Below the pieces are notes generated by a model that saw only the letters and a program-made list of their open reading frames with translations, ran no database searches and was not told the origin of the DNA. 47,346 nucleotides of DNA from Thermoleophilia bacterium (lineage in GTDB: Bacteria > Actinomycetota > Thermoleophilia > Gaiellales > Gaiellaceae), in contig JAHDVS010000014.1 in the NCBI GenBank assembly GCA_023382435.1, positions 6,905-54,250 on the forward strand, written 5' to 3'. How positions within the stretch are numbered: position 1 is the stretch's first letter; every line of letters starts with the position of its first letter. Positions 15,912 to 23,528 of this stretch are shown piece by piece. The position numbers were made by a program, and so were the translations under genes.

Positions 15912-16096
15912 TGACGTTCGACCGGAAACCGCTGGCCGGGATCGGTCGCGACGATTGGAGCTGTGCGTAGGGGCCGGACCTGTCCGGCCCGCAGCCCCGC
16001 TCGTTTCCCGGTGCTCGCATCGTCTCGGGCGGGACAGGTCCCGCCCCTACACCCCCTCGGCGTTTCCACTGCAACGTCATGAGCCGCTGCGCTAGC
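15912..16096. repeat. Palindromic interspersed repeat, copy 1
   Basis: The core is two 24-nt imperfect inverted arms (15967-15990 and 16027-16050; 22 of 24 positions pair) around a 36-nt middle. Outer inverted ends resembling TGACGTTnnanYGGAAAC lie at 15912-15929 and 16062-16080. The same core plus right end recurs at 40625-40756. No transposase is present, so it looks like a non-autonomous MITE or REP-like element. Similarity to copy 2 continues to about 16096, past the start codon of the next gene. Confidence 0.75.
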
Positions 16097-17056
16097 CGGC
16101 CCGAGTGCCTGGACGCGCTGCGCGTGCTCGCCACGACGTGCGCGGGTGTCCGTGCCGGCGAGCGCGCGCTGATCGTCACCGACTTCGCGGCGGACGTGGG
16201 GATCGCGGATGCGCTCGCAACGACGCTGCGGGCGTTTCAGGTCGACGTCGTCCACGTCGCGTTCGCTCCCGCCGCCCTCCCCGGCGGCGAGCCGCCCGCC
16301 CCGGTGAGCGCGGCGATGCTCGAGGCGGACGTCATCTTCGAGCTGACGTCCGTGTTCGTCGGCTCCTGTCAGGCCCGTCGAGACGCCTGCGCGCGCGGCG
16401 CCCGCTACCTCACCGTCCCGGGCCTGACGTGGACGACGCTGCGCCCCGGCGGCCCGTTCGGAGCCGACTTCCACGCGCTCGGGGAGCTGGCCCGGCGACT
16501 CGCGGCGCGCTTCGACGCCGCCTCCGAGTTCCATCTGACGAGCAAGGCCGGTACCGACCTGCGGGGAAGCTTCGAGGGGCGCAGGGGGAGGCCGCTCTGG
16601 GGCATCGCGGACGCGGCGGGCGGCTACGCCGCCCCGCCCGACATCGAGGTCGGCGCGAGCCCCGTCGAGGGGAGCGCCGAGGGGCGCGTCGTCGTCGACG
16701 GCTCGCTGCTCTTCCTCGGGCCCGACCAGCTCGCGAGCCCGGTCGAGCTCCGTTTCGCGGCGGGCCGGCTGACGGGTGTCGCCGGCGCCGAGGCCTGGCG
16801 CCTCGAGGACGCCCTCGACCGGGCCGGTGACGAGCGAATGACGAACCTCGCCGAGGTGTCGATCGGCCTCAACCCGCGCTCCCGCCCGGGCGGGAGCGCG
16901 CTCGAGCTCGAAGGAATCGTGGGGGGCGCCCACGTCGCGCTCGGCAACAACGTCTCCTACGGCGGCTCGGTCGACGCGCCCTCGCACTTGGACTGCGTGC
17001 TGCTCGAGGCGACGCTTGCCCTCGACGGGGAGCCGCTCGAGCCGCGCGGGAGCTGA
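16079..17056 (+). CDS. NicX/aminopeptidase M29-like metalloprotein
   Basis: A 325-residue member of the family that contains aminopeptidase T (M29) and NicX, the 2,5-dihydroxypyridine ring-cleaving dioxygenase. Candidate metal ligands are Glu259 (NLAEVSIGLNP), His285 (GGAHVALGNN), and His303/Asp305 (SHLD), matching the His-His-Asp pattern of NicX. It could be a peptidase or a ring-opening dioxygenase; the surrounding catabolic genes favour a small-molecule role. The ATG and first residues (MSRCASRPE) lie in the tail of the upstream repeat. No -10 box is seen, so it is probably read through from the M20 gene. Confidence 0.75.
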   Translation: MSRCASRPECLDALRVLATTCAGVRAGERALIVTDFAADVGIADALATTLRAFQVDVVHVAFAPAALPGGEPPAPVSAAMLEADVIFELTSVFVGSCQARRDACARGARYLTVPGLTWTTLRPGGPFGADFHALGELARRLAARFDAASEFHLTSKAGTDLRGSFEGRRGRPLWGIADAAGGYAAPPDIEVGASPVEGSAEGRVVVDGSLLFLGPDQLASPVELRFAAGRLTGVAGAEAWRLEDALDRAGDERMTNLAEVSIGLNPRSRPGGSALELEGIVGGAHVALGNNVSYGGSVDAPSHLDCVLLEATLALDGEPLEPRGS

Positions 17057-17094
17057 CGGCTCAACATCCACGACCGACCCGAGAGGTGACGACG

Positions 17095-18579
17095 ATGGCG
17101 ACACAGGTGCTCGACGAGGTCTCGGCCTTCCTGGCACGGGAGCACGGCCTCCTGATCGGCGGCGAGGAGGTCGCGCCGCGAAGCGGGACGCGCTTCGACG
17201 TCGTCAATCCGGCGACCGGCGAGGCGATCGCGACCGCCCCGTCGGCCGGGCCGGACGACGTCGACGATGCCGTCCGGGCCGCGCGTGAGGCGCTGCCCGC
17301 CTGGCGCTCGCTCGCGCCGGCTGCCCGAGCCGAGCTGCTGTGGAATCTGGGCACGCGGCTCGCTGAGCTCGCGGACGAGCTCGCCCAGCTCGAGACGCTC
17401 GACAACGGCAAGCCGACCGGCGAGGCGCTCGCGGTCGACGTGCCGCTCTGCTCGGCGCTGTTTCGCTACTACGCGGGCTGGGCGACGAAGATCGAGGGCG
17501 CGGTCGCGACGCCCTCCTACGGCAACTTCCACGTCTACACGCGCCGCGAGCCCGTCGGTGTCGTCGGCGCGATCATCCCCTGGAACTTCCCGCTACTCAT
17601 GTGCGGCTACAAGCTCGGGCCGTCGCTCGCCGCCGGCTGCACCGTCGTCTTGAAGCCTGCCGAGCAGACGCCGCTCGGCGCGCTGCGCCTGGCCGAGCTG
17701 ATCTCCGAGGTCGGCTTCCCGCCCGGCGTCGTCAACATCGTCACCGGCTTCGGCGAGACCGCCGGGGCGCCGCTCGCGGCCCACCCCGGCGTCGACAAGG
17801 TCACGTTCACGGGCGAGCACACGACGGGCCAGAAGATCGTCGAGGCCTCGAAGGGCAATCTCAAGCGGATCTCGCTCGAGCTCGGCGGCAAGTCCCCGAA
17901 CATCGTCTTCGCGGACGCCGACCTCGACGCCGCGCTGGCCGGAGCGCACGGCGCCGTCTTCTTCAACCAGGGCCAGTGCTGCATCGCCGGCGCGCGCATC
18001 TACGCGCACGAGCGGATCCGCGACGAGTTCGTCGAGCGCCTCGCCGAGCGCGCGCGGGGAATCCGGCTCGGCAACGGGCTCGACCCCACGACCGACATGG
18101 GCCCGCTCGTCAGCGAGCAGCAGCTCGAGCGCGTCGCCGGCTACATCGCGTCCGGCCGGGACGAGGGTGCCCGCGTCGTCTACGGCGGCGAACGCGTGGG
18201 CGGCGAGGGCCTCGACGGAGGCTACTTCGTGCGCCCGACCGTCCTCACCGACGTCGATCCAAAGATGCGCGTGATGCGCGAGGAGATCTTCGGCCCGGTC
18301 GCGATGGTCGCGTCGTTCGCCGACGAGGACGAGGTGATCGCCGCCGCCAACGACACGCCGTTCGGGCTGGCCGCCGGCATCTGGACGCGCGATGTCAAGC
18401 GGGCCCACCGGGTCGCGGCTGCGCTCGAGGCCGGGACGGTCTGGGTCAACACGTACGGGATGTTCGACGCGGCCATCCCCTACGGGGGCTTCAAGCTGTC
18501 CGGCTACGGCAAGGAGCTCGGCCGGGAGGCGCTCGACCTCTACCTGCAGACGAAGACGGTCTGGGTCGATCTCGCGTGA
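17095..18579 (+). CDS. Aldehyde dehydrogenase (ALDH-1)
   Basis: A 494-residue NAD(P)-dependent ALDH. It has the cofactor segment IIPWNFPLLM near residue 160, catalytic Glu in ELGGKSPN near 262, and the nucleophile in NQGQCCIAG (Cys295; Cys296 adjacent). The fold, length and C-terminal EEIFGPVA are usual for betaine- or retinal-type ALDHs. The ATG at 17095 has GAGAGG 8 nt upstream. Lying before TenA-2 with a GTGA overlap and near an alcohol dehydrogenase, it probably oxidises the aldehyde formed from a hydroxymethyl compound, perhaps 5-formylpyrimidine to the carboxylate (inference). Confidence 0.92.
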   Translation: MATQVLDEVSAFLAREHGLLIGGEEVAPRSGTRFDVVNPATGEAIATAPSAGPDDVDDAVRAAREALPAWRSLAPAARAELLWNLGTRLAELADELAQLETLDNGKPTGEALAVDVPLCSALFRYYAGWATKIEGAVATPSYGNFHVYTRREPVGVVGAIIPWNFPLLMCGYKLGPSLAAGCTVVLKPAEQTPLGALRLAELISEVGFPPGVVNIVTGFGETAGAPLAAHPGVDKVTFTGEHTTGQKIVEASKGNLKRISLELGGKSPNIVFADADLDAALAGAHGAVFFNQGQCCIAGARIYAHERIRDEFVERLAERARGIRLGNGLDPTTDMGPLVSEQQLERVAGYIASGRDEGARVVYGGERVGGEGLDGGYFVRPTVLTDVDPKMRVMREEIFGPVAMVASFADEDEVIAAANDTPFGLAAGIWTRDVKRAHRVAAALEAGTVWVNTYGMFDAAIPYGGFKLSGYGKELGREALDLYLQTKTVWVDLA

Positions 18580-19262
18580 TCTCGTTCTGCGACTCGCTCC
18601 GGGACGGCTGCGGGGAGCTCTGGCGGGGTCTCCACCGCCACCCGTTCCTGCGCGAGCTCGCGGACGGTTCGCTCGAGCCGGAGCGGTTTCGCTTCTTCCT
18701 CGAGCAGGACATCTTCTTCCTGCCCGAGCTCGCCCGCGCGGTCGCGCTCGGAGTGGCGCGCTCGCGCGACGACGCGGAGCTCGATCATTTCGCCGACGAG
18801 CTGGCGGCGGTCAGCGGTCGCGAGCTCGAGTCCAACCGGGAGCTGCTGGCCCGGGTCGTCGCGCTCGGTGCCGCGGACCGCGGCGGCTCGCTTGCGCCCG
18901 CACCGGCGACCGTCGCGTACGCCGGCTATCTCGTCTCGACCGCGGCGCGCGGCGGGACGCTCGAGATCATGACCGTGCTCCTGCCCTGCACGTGGAGCTA
19001 CGCGGAGATCGCGGTCGGCCTGGCGAGCGAGATCTCAGATCATCCGGTGTATGCGAGCTGGGTCGAGTTCTTCGCGAGCGACGAGTACGTGGGGGTGATC
19101 GCGGGCCGGCGGGCGACGCTCGACCGGCTCGCGTCCGGGCTCGGCGCCGGCGAGCGGCGGCGTCTCCAGGACGTCTTTACGATGAGCACACGGCTCGAGC
19201 ACGCTTTCTGGGAGATGGCGTACCGCTTCGAGCAGTGGCCCGATCTGAGGGAGGTGGCATGA
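18576..19262 (+). CDS. TenA-family protein (TenA-2), divergent
   Basis: A 228-residue TenA homologue. The core catalytic residues are present: Asp45 in EQDIFF, Cys138 in LPCTWSY, Glu208 in RLEHAFW. Two tyrosines that line the pyrimidine pocket in B. subtilis TenA are Phe here: Phe48 (Tyr47) and the one in VEFFASDEY (Tyr163). This points to a thiamin-related but shifted substrate. The GTG at 18576 overlaps the ALDH stop (GTGA), and its own stop overlaps the next ATG, so it is translated as part of the M20-to-TenA-3 operon. Confidence 0.88.
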   Translation: MISFCDSLRDGCGELWRGLHRHPFLRELADGSLEPERFRFFLEQDIFFLPELARAVALGVARSRDDAELDHFADELAAVSGRELESNRELLARVVALGAADRGGSLAPAPATVAYAGYLVSTAARGGTLEIMTVLLPCTWSYAEIAVGLASEISDHPVYASWVEFFASDEYVGVIAGRRATLDRLASGLGAGERRRLQDVFTMSTRLEHAFWEMAYRFEQWPDLREVA

Positions 19263-20278
19263 AGGCAGCCGTGCTGGTGGAAGGCGGTCAGGTGCGCGTG
19301 GAGGACGTGGCCGACCCCGTCGCCGACGGATGGGCGCTCGTCCAGGCGAAGGCCGCGGGTGTCTGCGGCACCGAGCTCCACTTCATGGAGGGGATGATCC
19401 CGCCCCCGTCCGACCGTTTCATCCTCGGCCACGAGAGCGCCGGGGTCGTGCTCGAGACCCCGGCCGGCTCCGCGGTCGCGCCGGGCGACCGGGTCGCCGT
19501 CTACAACATGGTCGGCTGCGGCTCGTGCCGCCCCTGCCTGAGCCAGCGCGAGTCGCTCTGCGTCGAGCCCGTGGGCCAGCTCGGCTTCTCGCTCCCCGGC
19601 GGCTTCGCGGACGTGGTGCGCGTGCCCGCGCGCAATCTCGTCCCGCTCCCCGAGGACGTCTCCTTCGAGGCGGGAGCCCTGCTTGCGTGCAGCGGCATGT
19701 CGGCCGTCCATGCGTCCAGGCTCGCCGGGATCGCGCTCGGCGACACCGTCGTCGTCGACGGGGTCGGCGGGGTGGGGCTGATGGCAGTGCAGGTTGCGTT
19801 CGCCGCCGGCGCGCGGGTGATCGCCGTCGCGGATACGGAGGAGCGGGCGCGGCTGGCAGCCGGCGCGGGCGCCGCGGAGACGATCGTGCTTCCGGGTGGC
19901 GAGGGCTACGACGGCCTCCCCGACCGCGTGCGGGAGCTGACCGGGGGCGCGGGGGCCGACCACTACGTCGAGCTGGTCGGCACCGGGCAGACGCTGCTTG
20001 CGGGCATCCGGTCGCTCGGGCGAGGCGGCAAGCTCGTGATCATCGGCTACACGGGCGATCACCTGGACGTGCACCCGATCGAGCTGATCCTCTCGGAGAT
20101 CCAGGTGATCACCTCGGTGGCGGCATCGAGGCGCGACCTCGAGACGGCGATCCAGCTTGCCGCTGCCGGGAGGCTGAGCGCCACGGTCGACACCCGCTAC
20201 CCGCTCGCCGAGATCGGGACCGCGCTCGAGCGCCTGAAGGCGCGGCAGGTGCGAGGCCGCAACGTGATCGTCTGGTGA
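19259..20278 (+). CDS. Zinc-dependent MDR alcohol dehydrogenase
   Basis: A 339-residue medium-chain dehydrogenase. The catalytic zinc site is seen in AGVCGTELHF (Cys near 38) and GHESAGVV (His-Glu near 62), the structural zinc Cys cluster in GCGSCRPCLSQRESLC near 88-102, and the nucleotide-binding loop GVGGVGLMAV near 173. It probably oxidises a primary or secondary alcohol with NAD(P). The order ALDH-TenA-ADH suggests stepwise alcohol-to-acid oxidation of one substrate. The ATG overlaps the TenA-2 stop (ATGA), and the stop overlaps the LLM gene start (TGATG). Confidence 0.9.
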   Translation: MKAAVLVEGGQVRVEDVADPVADGWALVQAKAAGVCGTELHFMEGMIPPPSDRFILGHESAGVVLETPAGSAVAPGDRVAVYNMVGCGSCRPCLSQRESLCVEPVGQLGFSLPGGFADVVRVPARNLVPLPEDVSFEAGALLACSGMSAVHASRLAGIALGDTVVVDGVGGVGLMAVQVAFAAGARVIAVADTEERARLAAGAGAAETIVLPGGEGYDGLPDRVRELTGGAGADHYVELVGTGQTLLAGIRSLGRGGKLVIIGYTGDHLDVHPIELILSEIQVITSVAASRRDLETAIQLAAAGRLSATVDTRYPLAEIGTALERLKARQVRGRNVIVW

Positions 20279-21264
20279 TGCGCTACGGCGTCACCCTCCA
20301 GGGTGCCTACGAGCCGGCCGAGTGGGTCGAGCTCGTCCGCTGGGTCGAGCAGCTCGGTTTCGACAACCTCTGGATCACCGACTCCTCGCTCCACGCCGGC
20401 GACTGCTACGTCTACGCGACCCTGGCGCTCCAGGCGACGTCCAGGATCACGGTCGGGACGGCCGTCACGAACCCGCTCACGCGCCACCCGGCGATCACCG
20501 CGAACGCGTTTCGCTCGCTCGTCCAGCTCGCGCCCGGCCGGGTCGCGTGCGGCCTGGGCGTCGGCGACCGGCCCCTGTACGAGCTCGGGCTGCCGATGGC
20601 GAAGGTGTCGACGCTCAGGGACACGATCGAGGTGGCGCGGCGGCTGTGGCGCGGCGAGACGATCGACGGGGAGGTCGGGCGCTGGCGTCTCGTCGGGGCG
20701 CACCTGCGCTCGCCGGTGGAGGAGCCGCCGGTCTACATCTCCGCGAGCCGCCCGCGGGCGCTCGAGCTCACCGGTGAGATCGCGGACGGGCTGATCCTGC
20801 TTGCCGGCCTGTTCCCGGAGGGGCTCGCGTTCGCGCGGGAGCACGTCGCGCGCGGCCGCGCGGCGGGTGGGCGGCCGGACTTCGACGAGACGTTGTTTCT
20901 CTACGGGGCGATCTCGGATGACGAGGAGGCCGCACTCGACTCCGCCCGTACGATCGCCGCCTGGTTTCCGAAGACGGCGCCCGACTACGCCCGCCTGGCC
21001 GGGATGAGCGACGAGCTGATCGAGTCGGTCAACGCGGCCTACACGGGCGGCGAGTTCCAGCACGCCAGATCGGCTGCGCGGTTGATCCCGGACGAGCTCG
21101 TCCGCAAGATCGCGTTCTGCGGCACGCCGGCGCAGGCGCTCGAGAAGCTCGACTGGCTGCGCGGGGCGGGTGTCGGCGGCATGAGCGTGTTCCCGCTCGG
21201 GGCCGACAAGCGCGAGACGATCGCCCGCTTCGCGGCGCTCTGCGTCGGGTCGGGGTCGGCATGA
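20278..21264 (+). CDS. LLM-class flavin/F420-dependent oxidoreductase
   Basis: A 328-residue luciferase-like TIM-barrel protein: LGFDNLWITDSS near 27, TSRITVGTAVTNPLTRHP near 57, PGRVACGLGVGD near 83, and VYISASRPRALEL near 150. It resembles F420-dependent methylene-H4MPT reductase-like enzymes of actinobacteria, but FMN-dependent monooxygenation (as in RutA) is also possible. In a catabolic operon, a monooxygenase acting on a pyrimidine or thiazole ring is plausible but unproven. It is tightly coupled at both ends (TGATG and ATGA overlaps). Confidence 0.87.
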   Translation: MRYGVTLQGAYEPAEWVELVRWVEQLGFDNLWITDSSLHAGDCYVYATLALQATSRITVGTAVTNPLTRHPAITANAFRSLVQLAPGRVACGLGVGDRPLYELGLPMAKVSTLRDTIEVARRLWRGETIDGEVGRWRLVGAHLRSPVEEPPVYISASRPRALELTGEIADGLILLAGLFPEGLAFAREHVARGRAAGGRPDFDETLFLYGAISDDEEAALDSARTIAAWFPKTAPDYARLAGMSDELIESVNAAYTGGEFQHARSAARLIPDELVRKIAFCGTPAQALEKLDWLRGAGVGGMSVFPLGADKRETIARFAALCVGSGSA

Positions 21265-21959
21265 GCGTCAGCGAGCGTCTGCGGGAGGAATGCGCGCCCG
21301 TCTGGGCGGGTCTGCACGCGCACCCGTTCATCCGCGAGCTGGCCGCGGGAACGCTGCCGCCCGGGAAGTTCCGCTTCTACGTCGAGCAGAACCTGATGTA
21401 CCTGCCCGAGTACGCGCGGGCGATGGCGATCGGGGCCTCGAAGGCGCCCGACGCGGCGACGATGGCCGCGTTCACGGCCGACCTCGTCAACATCGTCGAG
21501 AGCGAGCTGCCCGAGAACCGGGAGCTCCTGCGCCGGGTGATCGAGCTCGGCGCGGCCGACGCGGGCGGGGCCGAGGCGATGGCGCCCGCGAACGTCGCCT
21601 ACACCGGCTTCCTCGTCGCGACCGCGACGCGGGGGAGCGTGCTCGAGATCATGGCGGCGATCCTGCCCTGCACGTGGAGCTACGGCGACATCGCCGCGGC
21701 GCTCGTCGCGGAGGGGCTCGTTCACGACCACCCCGTGTACGCGGAGTGGATCCGCTTCTTCGGCGAGCCGTCCTACGACGCGATCGTCGCGAAGGTACGC
21801 GGCGACTTCGAGACGCTGGCTGCGGGCGCCCCGGAGGCCGAGCTCGCCCGCCTGTCGGACCTGTTCACGATGAGCGTCCGCCTCGAGCGGGGCTTCTGGG
21901 ACATGGCCTACAACCTCGAGACCTGGCCCGATGTGCGGGCCCGCCATCCGCTCCCGTAG
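21261..21959 (+). CDS. TenA-family protein (TenA-3) with Asp44 to Asn
   Basis: A 232-residue TenA homologue that can be numbered like B. subtilis TenA near its N-terminus. The key pyrimidine-binding Asp44 is Asn44 (VEQNLMY), while Tyr47 is kept. The nucleophile Cys137 (LPCTWSY) and Glu209 (RLERGFW) are present. The Tyr163 position is Phe (IRFFGEP). In TenA, Asp44 contacts the 4-amino side of the pyrimidine, so Asn could favour a 4-oxo or otherwise altered ring. It is closest to TenA-2 and is the last gene of the operon. Confidence 0.87.
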   Translation: MSVSERLREECAPVWAGLHAHPFIRELAAGTLPPGKFRFYVEQNLMYLPEYARAMAIGASKAPDAATMAAFTADLVNIVESELPENRELLRRVIELGAADAGGAEAMAPANVAYTGFLVATATRGSVLEIMAAILPCTWSYGDIAAALVAEGLVHDHPVYAEWIRFFGEPSYDAIVAKVRGDFETLAAGAPEAELARLSDLFTMSVRLERGFWDMAYNLETWPDVRARHPLP

Positions 21960-22025
21960 GGCGGCGGTGCGACCGTGGGCTCGACGAATGACGGGCGCGG
22001 TCGCCGGCGCCACGCGGAAAGCAGC

Positions 22026-22442
22026 TCAGTCGTCGATGGGCTCCAGACCCGCGATGCCGTCCTTCATGGCCTGGATTTCCTCCGTGGAGTGTCCCTGCCA
22101 ATCCAGGTACTCGCGCACGACGCGCAGCGGCTCCCGTGAGCGAAAGGACTTCGTGGGATTACCTGGATACTTCTTGTCCGTCAGATTGGGGTCATCCATG
22201 AACGCGCCGGTCGGTTCCACCAGGTAGATCCGGCCTGGACCTTCACCCTTTGCCAGTTCCGCTCCCCAAGTAGCCGCGTGCACGGTCTCGCTGAAGTAGA
22301 CCCAGGGCGACCTTCGCTCGGTGTAGTTGGAGGAGTATCCGGGTTGAATCAGGTCCCCGGGCTTCAGGTCGGCCCGGGTGCCATGGTAGAACCGTCGCGA
22401 GCTGGCGTCGGAGGGCGCCGACGGTGCTGCGGGCTTGCTCAT
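22026..22442 (-). CDS. arr: Rifampin ADP-ribosyltransferase (Arr)
   Basis: A 138-residue enzyme that ADP-ribosylates the C23 hydroxyl of rifamycins using NAD. It matches the Arr family along its length: FYHGTRADLKPGDLI near 18, GYSSNY near 35, VYFSETVHAATWGAELA near 48, GRIYLVEPTGAFMDDPN near 70 and the NPTKSFRSREPLRVV segment near 94. The ATG has GAGGAGAT upstream. Its DNA is visibly less GC-rich than its neighbours, in line with recent transfer. It sits between the TenA-3 operon and a toxin-antitoxin pair. Confidence 0.93.
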   Translation of the reverse strand: MSKPAAPSAPSDASSRRFYHGTRADLKPGDLIQPGYSSNYTERRSPWVYFSETVHAATWGAELAKGEGPGRIYLVEPTGAFMDDPNLTDKKYPGNPTKSFRSREPLRVVREYLDWQGHSTEEIQAMKDGIAGLEPIDD

Positions 22443-22896
22443 GCCTATCTCCTCGTCGATTCGTGGTCATCATTCCTGCGGGAACAACCGAACAGCGTGC
22501 CGGGTTCAGCCAGGGTGGCAATCGGTGCGACTTCGACCCGGTCGGAGAGGGCTGGCGAGAACCTGCGCCCTGCCAGGCTTCACGAAGCGGGACATGACCG
22601 ATCGTCCGAGTATCGGCACGACGGTGGACGCGATCAGCGGCGCGGCGAGTGGTGCGCTGTTCGCGTACCGATCGCGGTGCAGTATCCGGCACCCGACGTC
22701 ACGAGGCGGCCGCGCCAGTACCCCACCGTAGCCGCCAGGCGAGCCCCCACCCGTCCCGGGAGCGTTGTCGCAAGACCGATACGCATGCAAGAGCGGAGAC
22801 CTGGCCCCGTTCCCGGGCCGCAAACGACTGAGCGGACAAGACATGGCCAGTCTTGACGACTGGTCATTCCAGATGTCCAGATGCTACCATCGCCGT
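22443..22896. other. Gene-free stretch of lower GC content
   Basis: About 450 nt between arr and the antitoxin gene. Open frames exist on both strands, but none has a family match I recognise, a convincing start or an actinobacterial codon pattern. I see no tRNA, transposase remnant or terminal repeat. Together with arr it looks like the spacer of an acquired segment. Confidence 0.5.
22861..22890 (+). promoter_or_regulatory. Promoter/operator of the toxin-antitoxin pair
   Basis: TACCAT (22885-22890) lies 6 nt before the antitoxin GTG, again a leaderless arrangement. Upstream, CTGG..CCAG inverted halves and a repeated CCAGATG (in CCAGATGTCCAGATG) suggest an antitoxin-binding operator overlapping the promoter. 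Confidence 0.4.
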
Positions 22897-23163
22897 GTGA
22901 AGACGATCGCGGCCGCGAAGTTCAAGGAGCAGTGCCTCTCGATCCTGGACCGGGTCGAACCCGAGGGGCTGATCATCACGAAGCGCGGACGCCCTGTCGC
23001 CCGGCTGATCCCGATCGGCGCCGACTCCGGCGAGCTGATCGGGAGCCTCGCGGGCAAGCTCCGAATCGCGGGCGACATCATCTCGACGGGAGCGCGCTGG
23101 GATGCTCAATCTGGACACGCACGTCCTCCTGCACGCGCTCGGCGGAACCCTCACGCCCCCTGA
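22897..23163 (+). CDS. Phd/YefM-type antitoxin
   Basis: An 88-residue antitoxin with the Phd/VapB N-terminal DNA-binding fold: AAAKFKEQCLSILDRV, then LIITKRGRPVARLIP near 30 and a toxin-binding tail with GDIISTGARWDAQS near 63. I chose the GTG at 22897 because the family begins there and a -10 box lies just upstream. The reading frame runs 62 nt into the PIN toxin gene, longer than usual; the recognisable antitoxin ends around residue 71, so the last residues may be an unselected extension or reflect a lost stop codon. Confidence 0.82.
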   Translation: MKTIAAAKFKEQCLSILDRVEPEGLIITKRGRPVARLIPIGADSGELIGSLAGKLRIAGDIISTGARWDAQSGHARPPARARRNPHAP

Positions 23164-23464
23164 GGAGGCGCTCCTGCGCCGCGAGGCCTGGGGCATCTCC
23201 GCGATCGTCCTCTGGGAGATCGCGAAGCTCGCGCAGCTCGGCCGGATCGAGATCGATCTCGACGACCCCGTGCTCGAGCGAGCGCTCGCGCGGGTGCACC
23301 TGTGGCCGCTCGAGCTCGCGGTCTGCCAGGCGATCTCGAGGCTCGACTTCCGCGGCGATCCCGCCGACGAGCTCATCGCTGCGACGAGCCTCGTGCACGG
23401 CGCGCCACTCGTTACGAGAGACCGCAGTCTCAGGCGCTCGAAGCTCGTACCGCTCGCGAGCTGA
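23102..23464 (+). CDS. PIN-domain toxin (VapC-like)
   Basis: A 120-residue PIN-domain ribonuclease. The acidic catalytic residues are seen in NLDTHVLLHAL (Asp5), LWEIAKL (Glu near 39), PADELIAATSL (Asp near 90) and VTRDRSL (Asp near 106). Such toxins cleave tRNA or rRNA when the cognate antitoxin is lost. It is translated from within the antitoxin frame's tail (62-nt overlap), typical of coupled toxin-antitoxin pairs. Confidence 0.88.
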   Translation: MLNLDTHVLLHALGGTLTPPEEALLRREAWGISAIVLWEIAKLAQLGRIEIDLDDPVLERALARVHLWPLELAVCQAISRLDFRGDPADELIAATSLVHGAPLVTRDRSLRRSKLVPLAS

Positions 23465-23528
23465 ATGCACGGGGTCAGGTCCGCGTTGTTGCACACGCCG
23501 AGGCGCCGAGCGGCGGCCGCCCCGGGGC

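Noticed and set aside
16079-17056. Confident assignment as leucyl aminopeptidase (M29)
   Set aside because: The metal-ligand pattern and gene context fit NicX-type dioxygenases at least as well. I left the reaction open.
21960-22025. Rho-independent terminator between TenA-3 and arr
   Set aside because: Only a 6-bp GCGACC/GGTCGC pair with a loop over 20 nt is visible; too weak to call.
22278-22856. A 192-residue protein-coding gene next to arr
   Set aside because: Open frame with no recognisable domain, biased composition and overlap with arr on the other strand.
23464-23493. REP/RAYT-associated half-site (GGGGTCAGGTC) after the toxin gene
   Set aside because: It resembles sequences near REP-associated transposases, but it is single, lacks a partner arm and no transposase is nearby.
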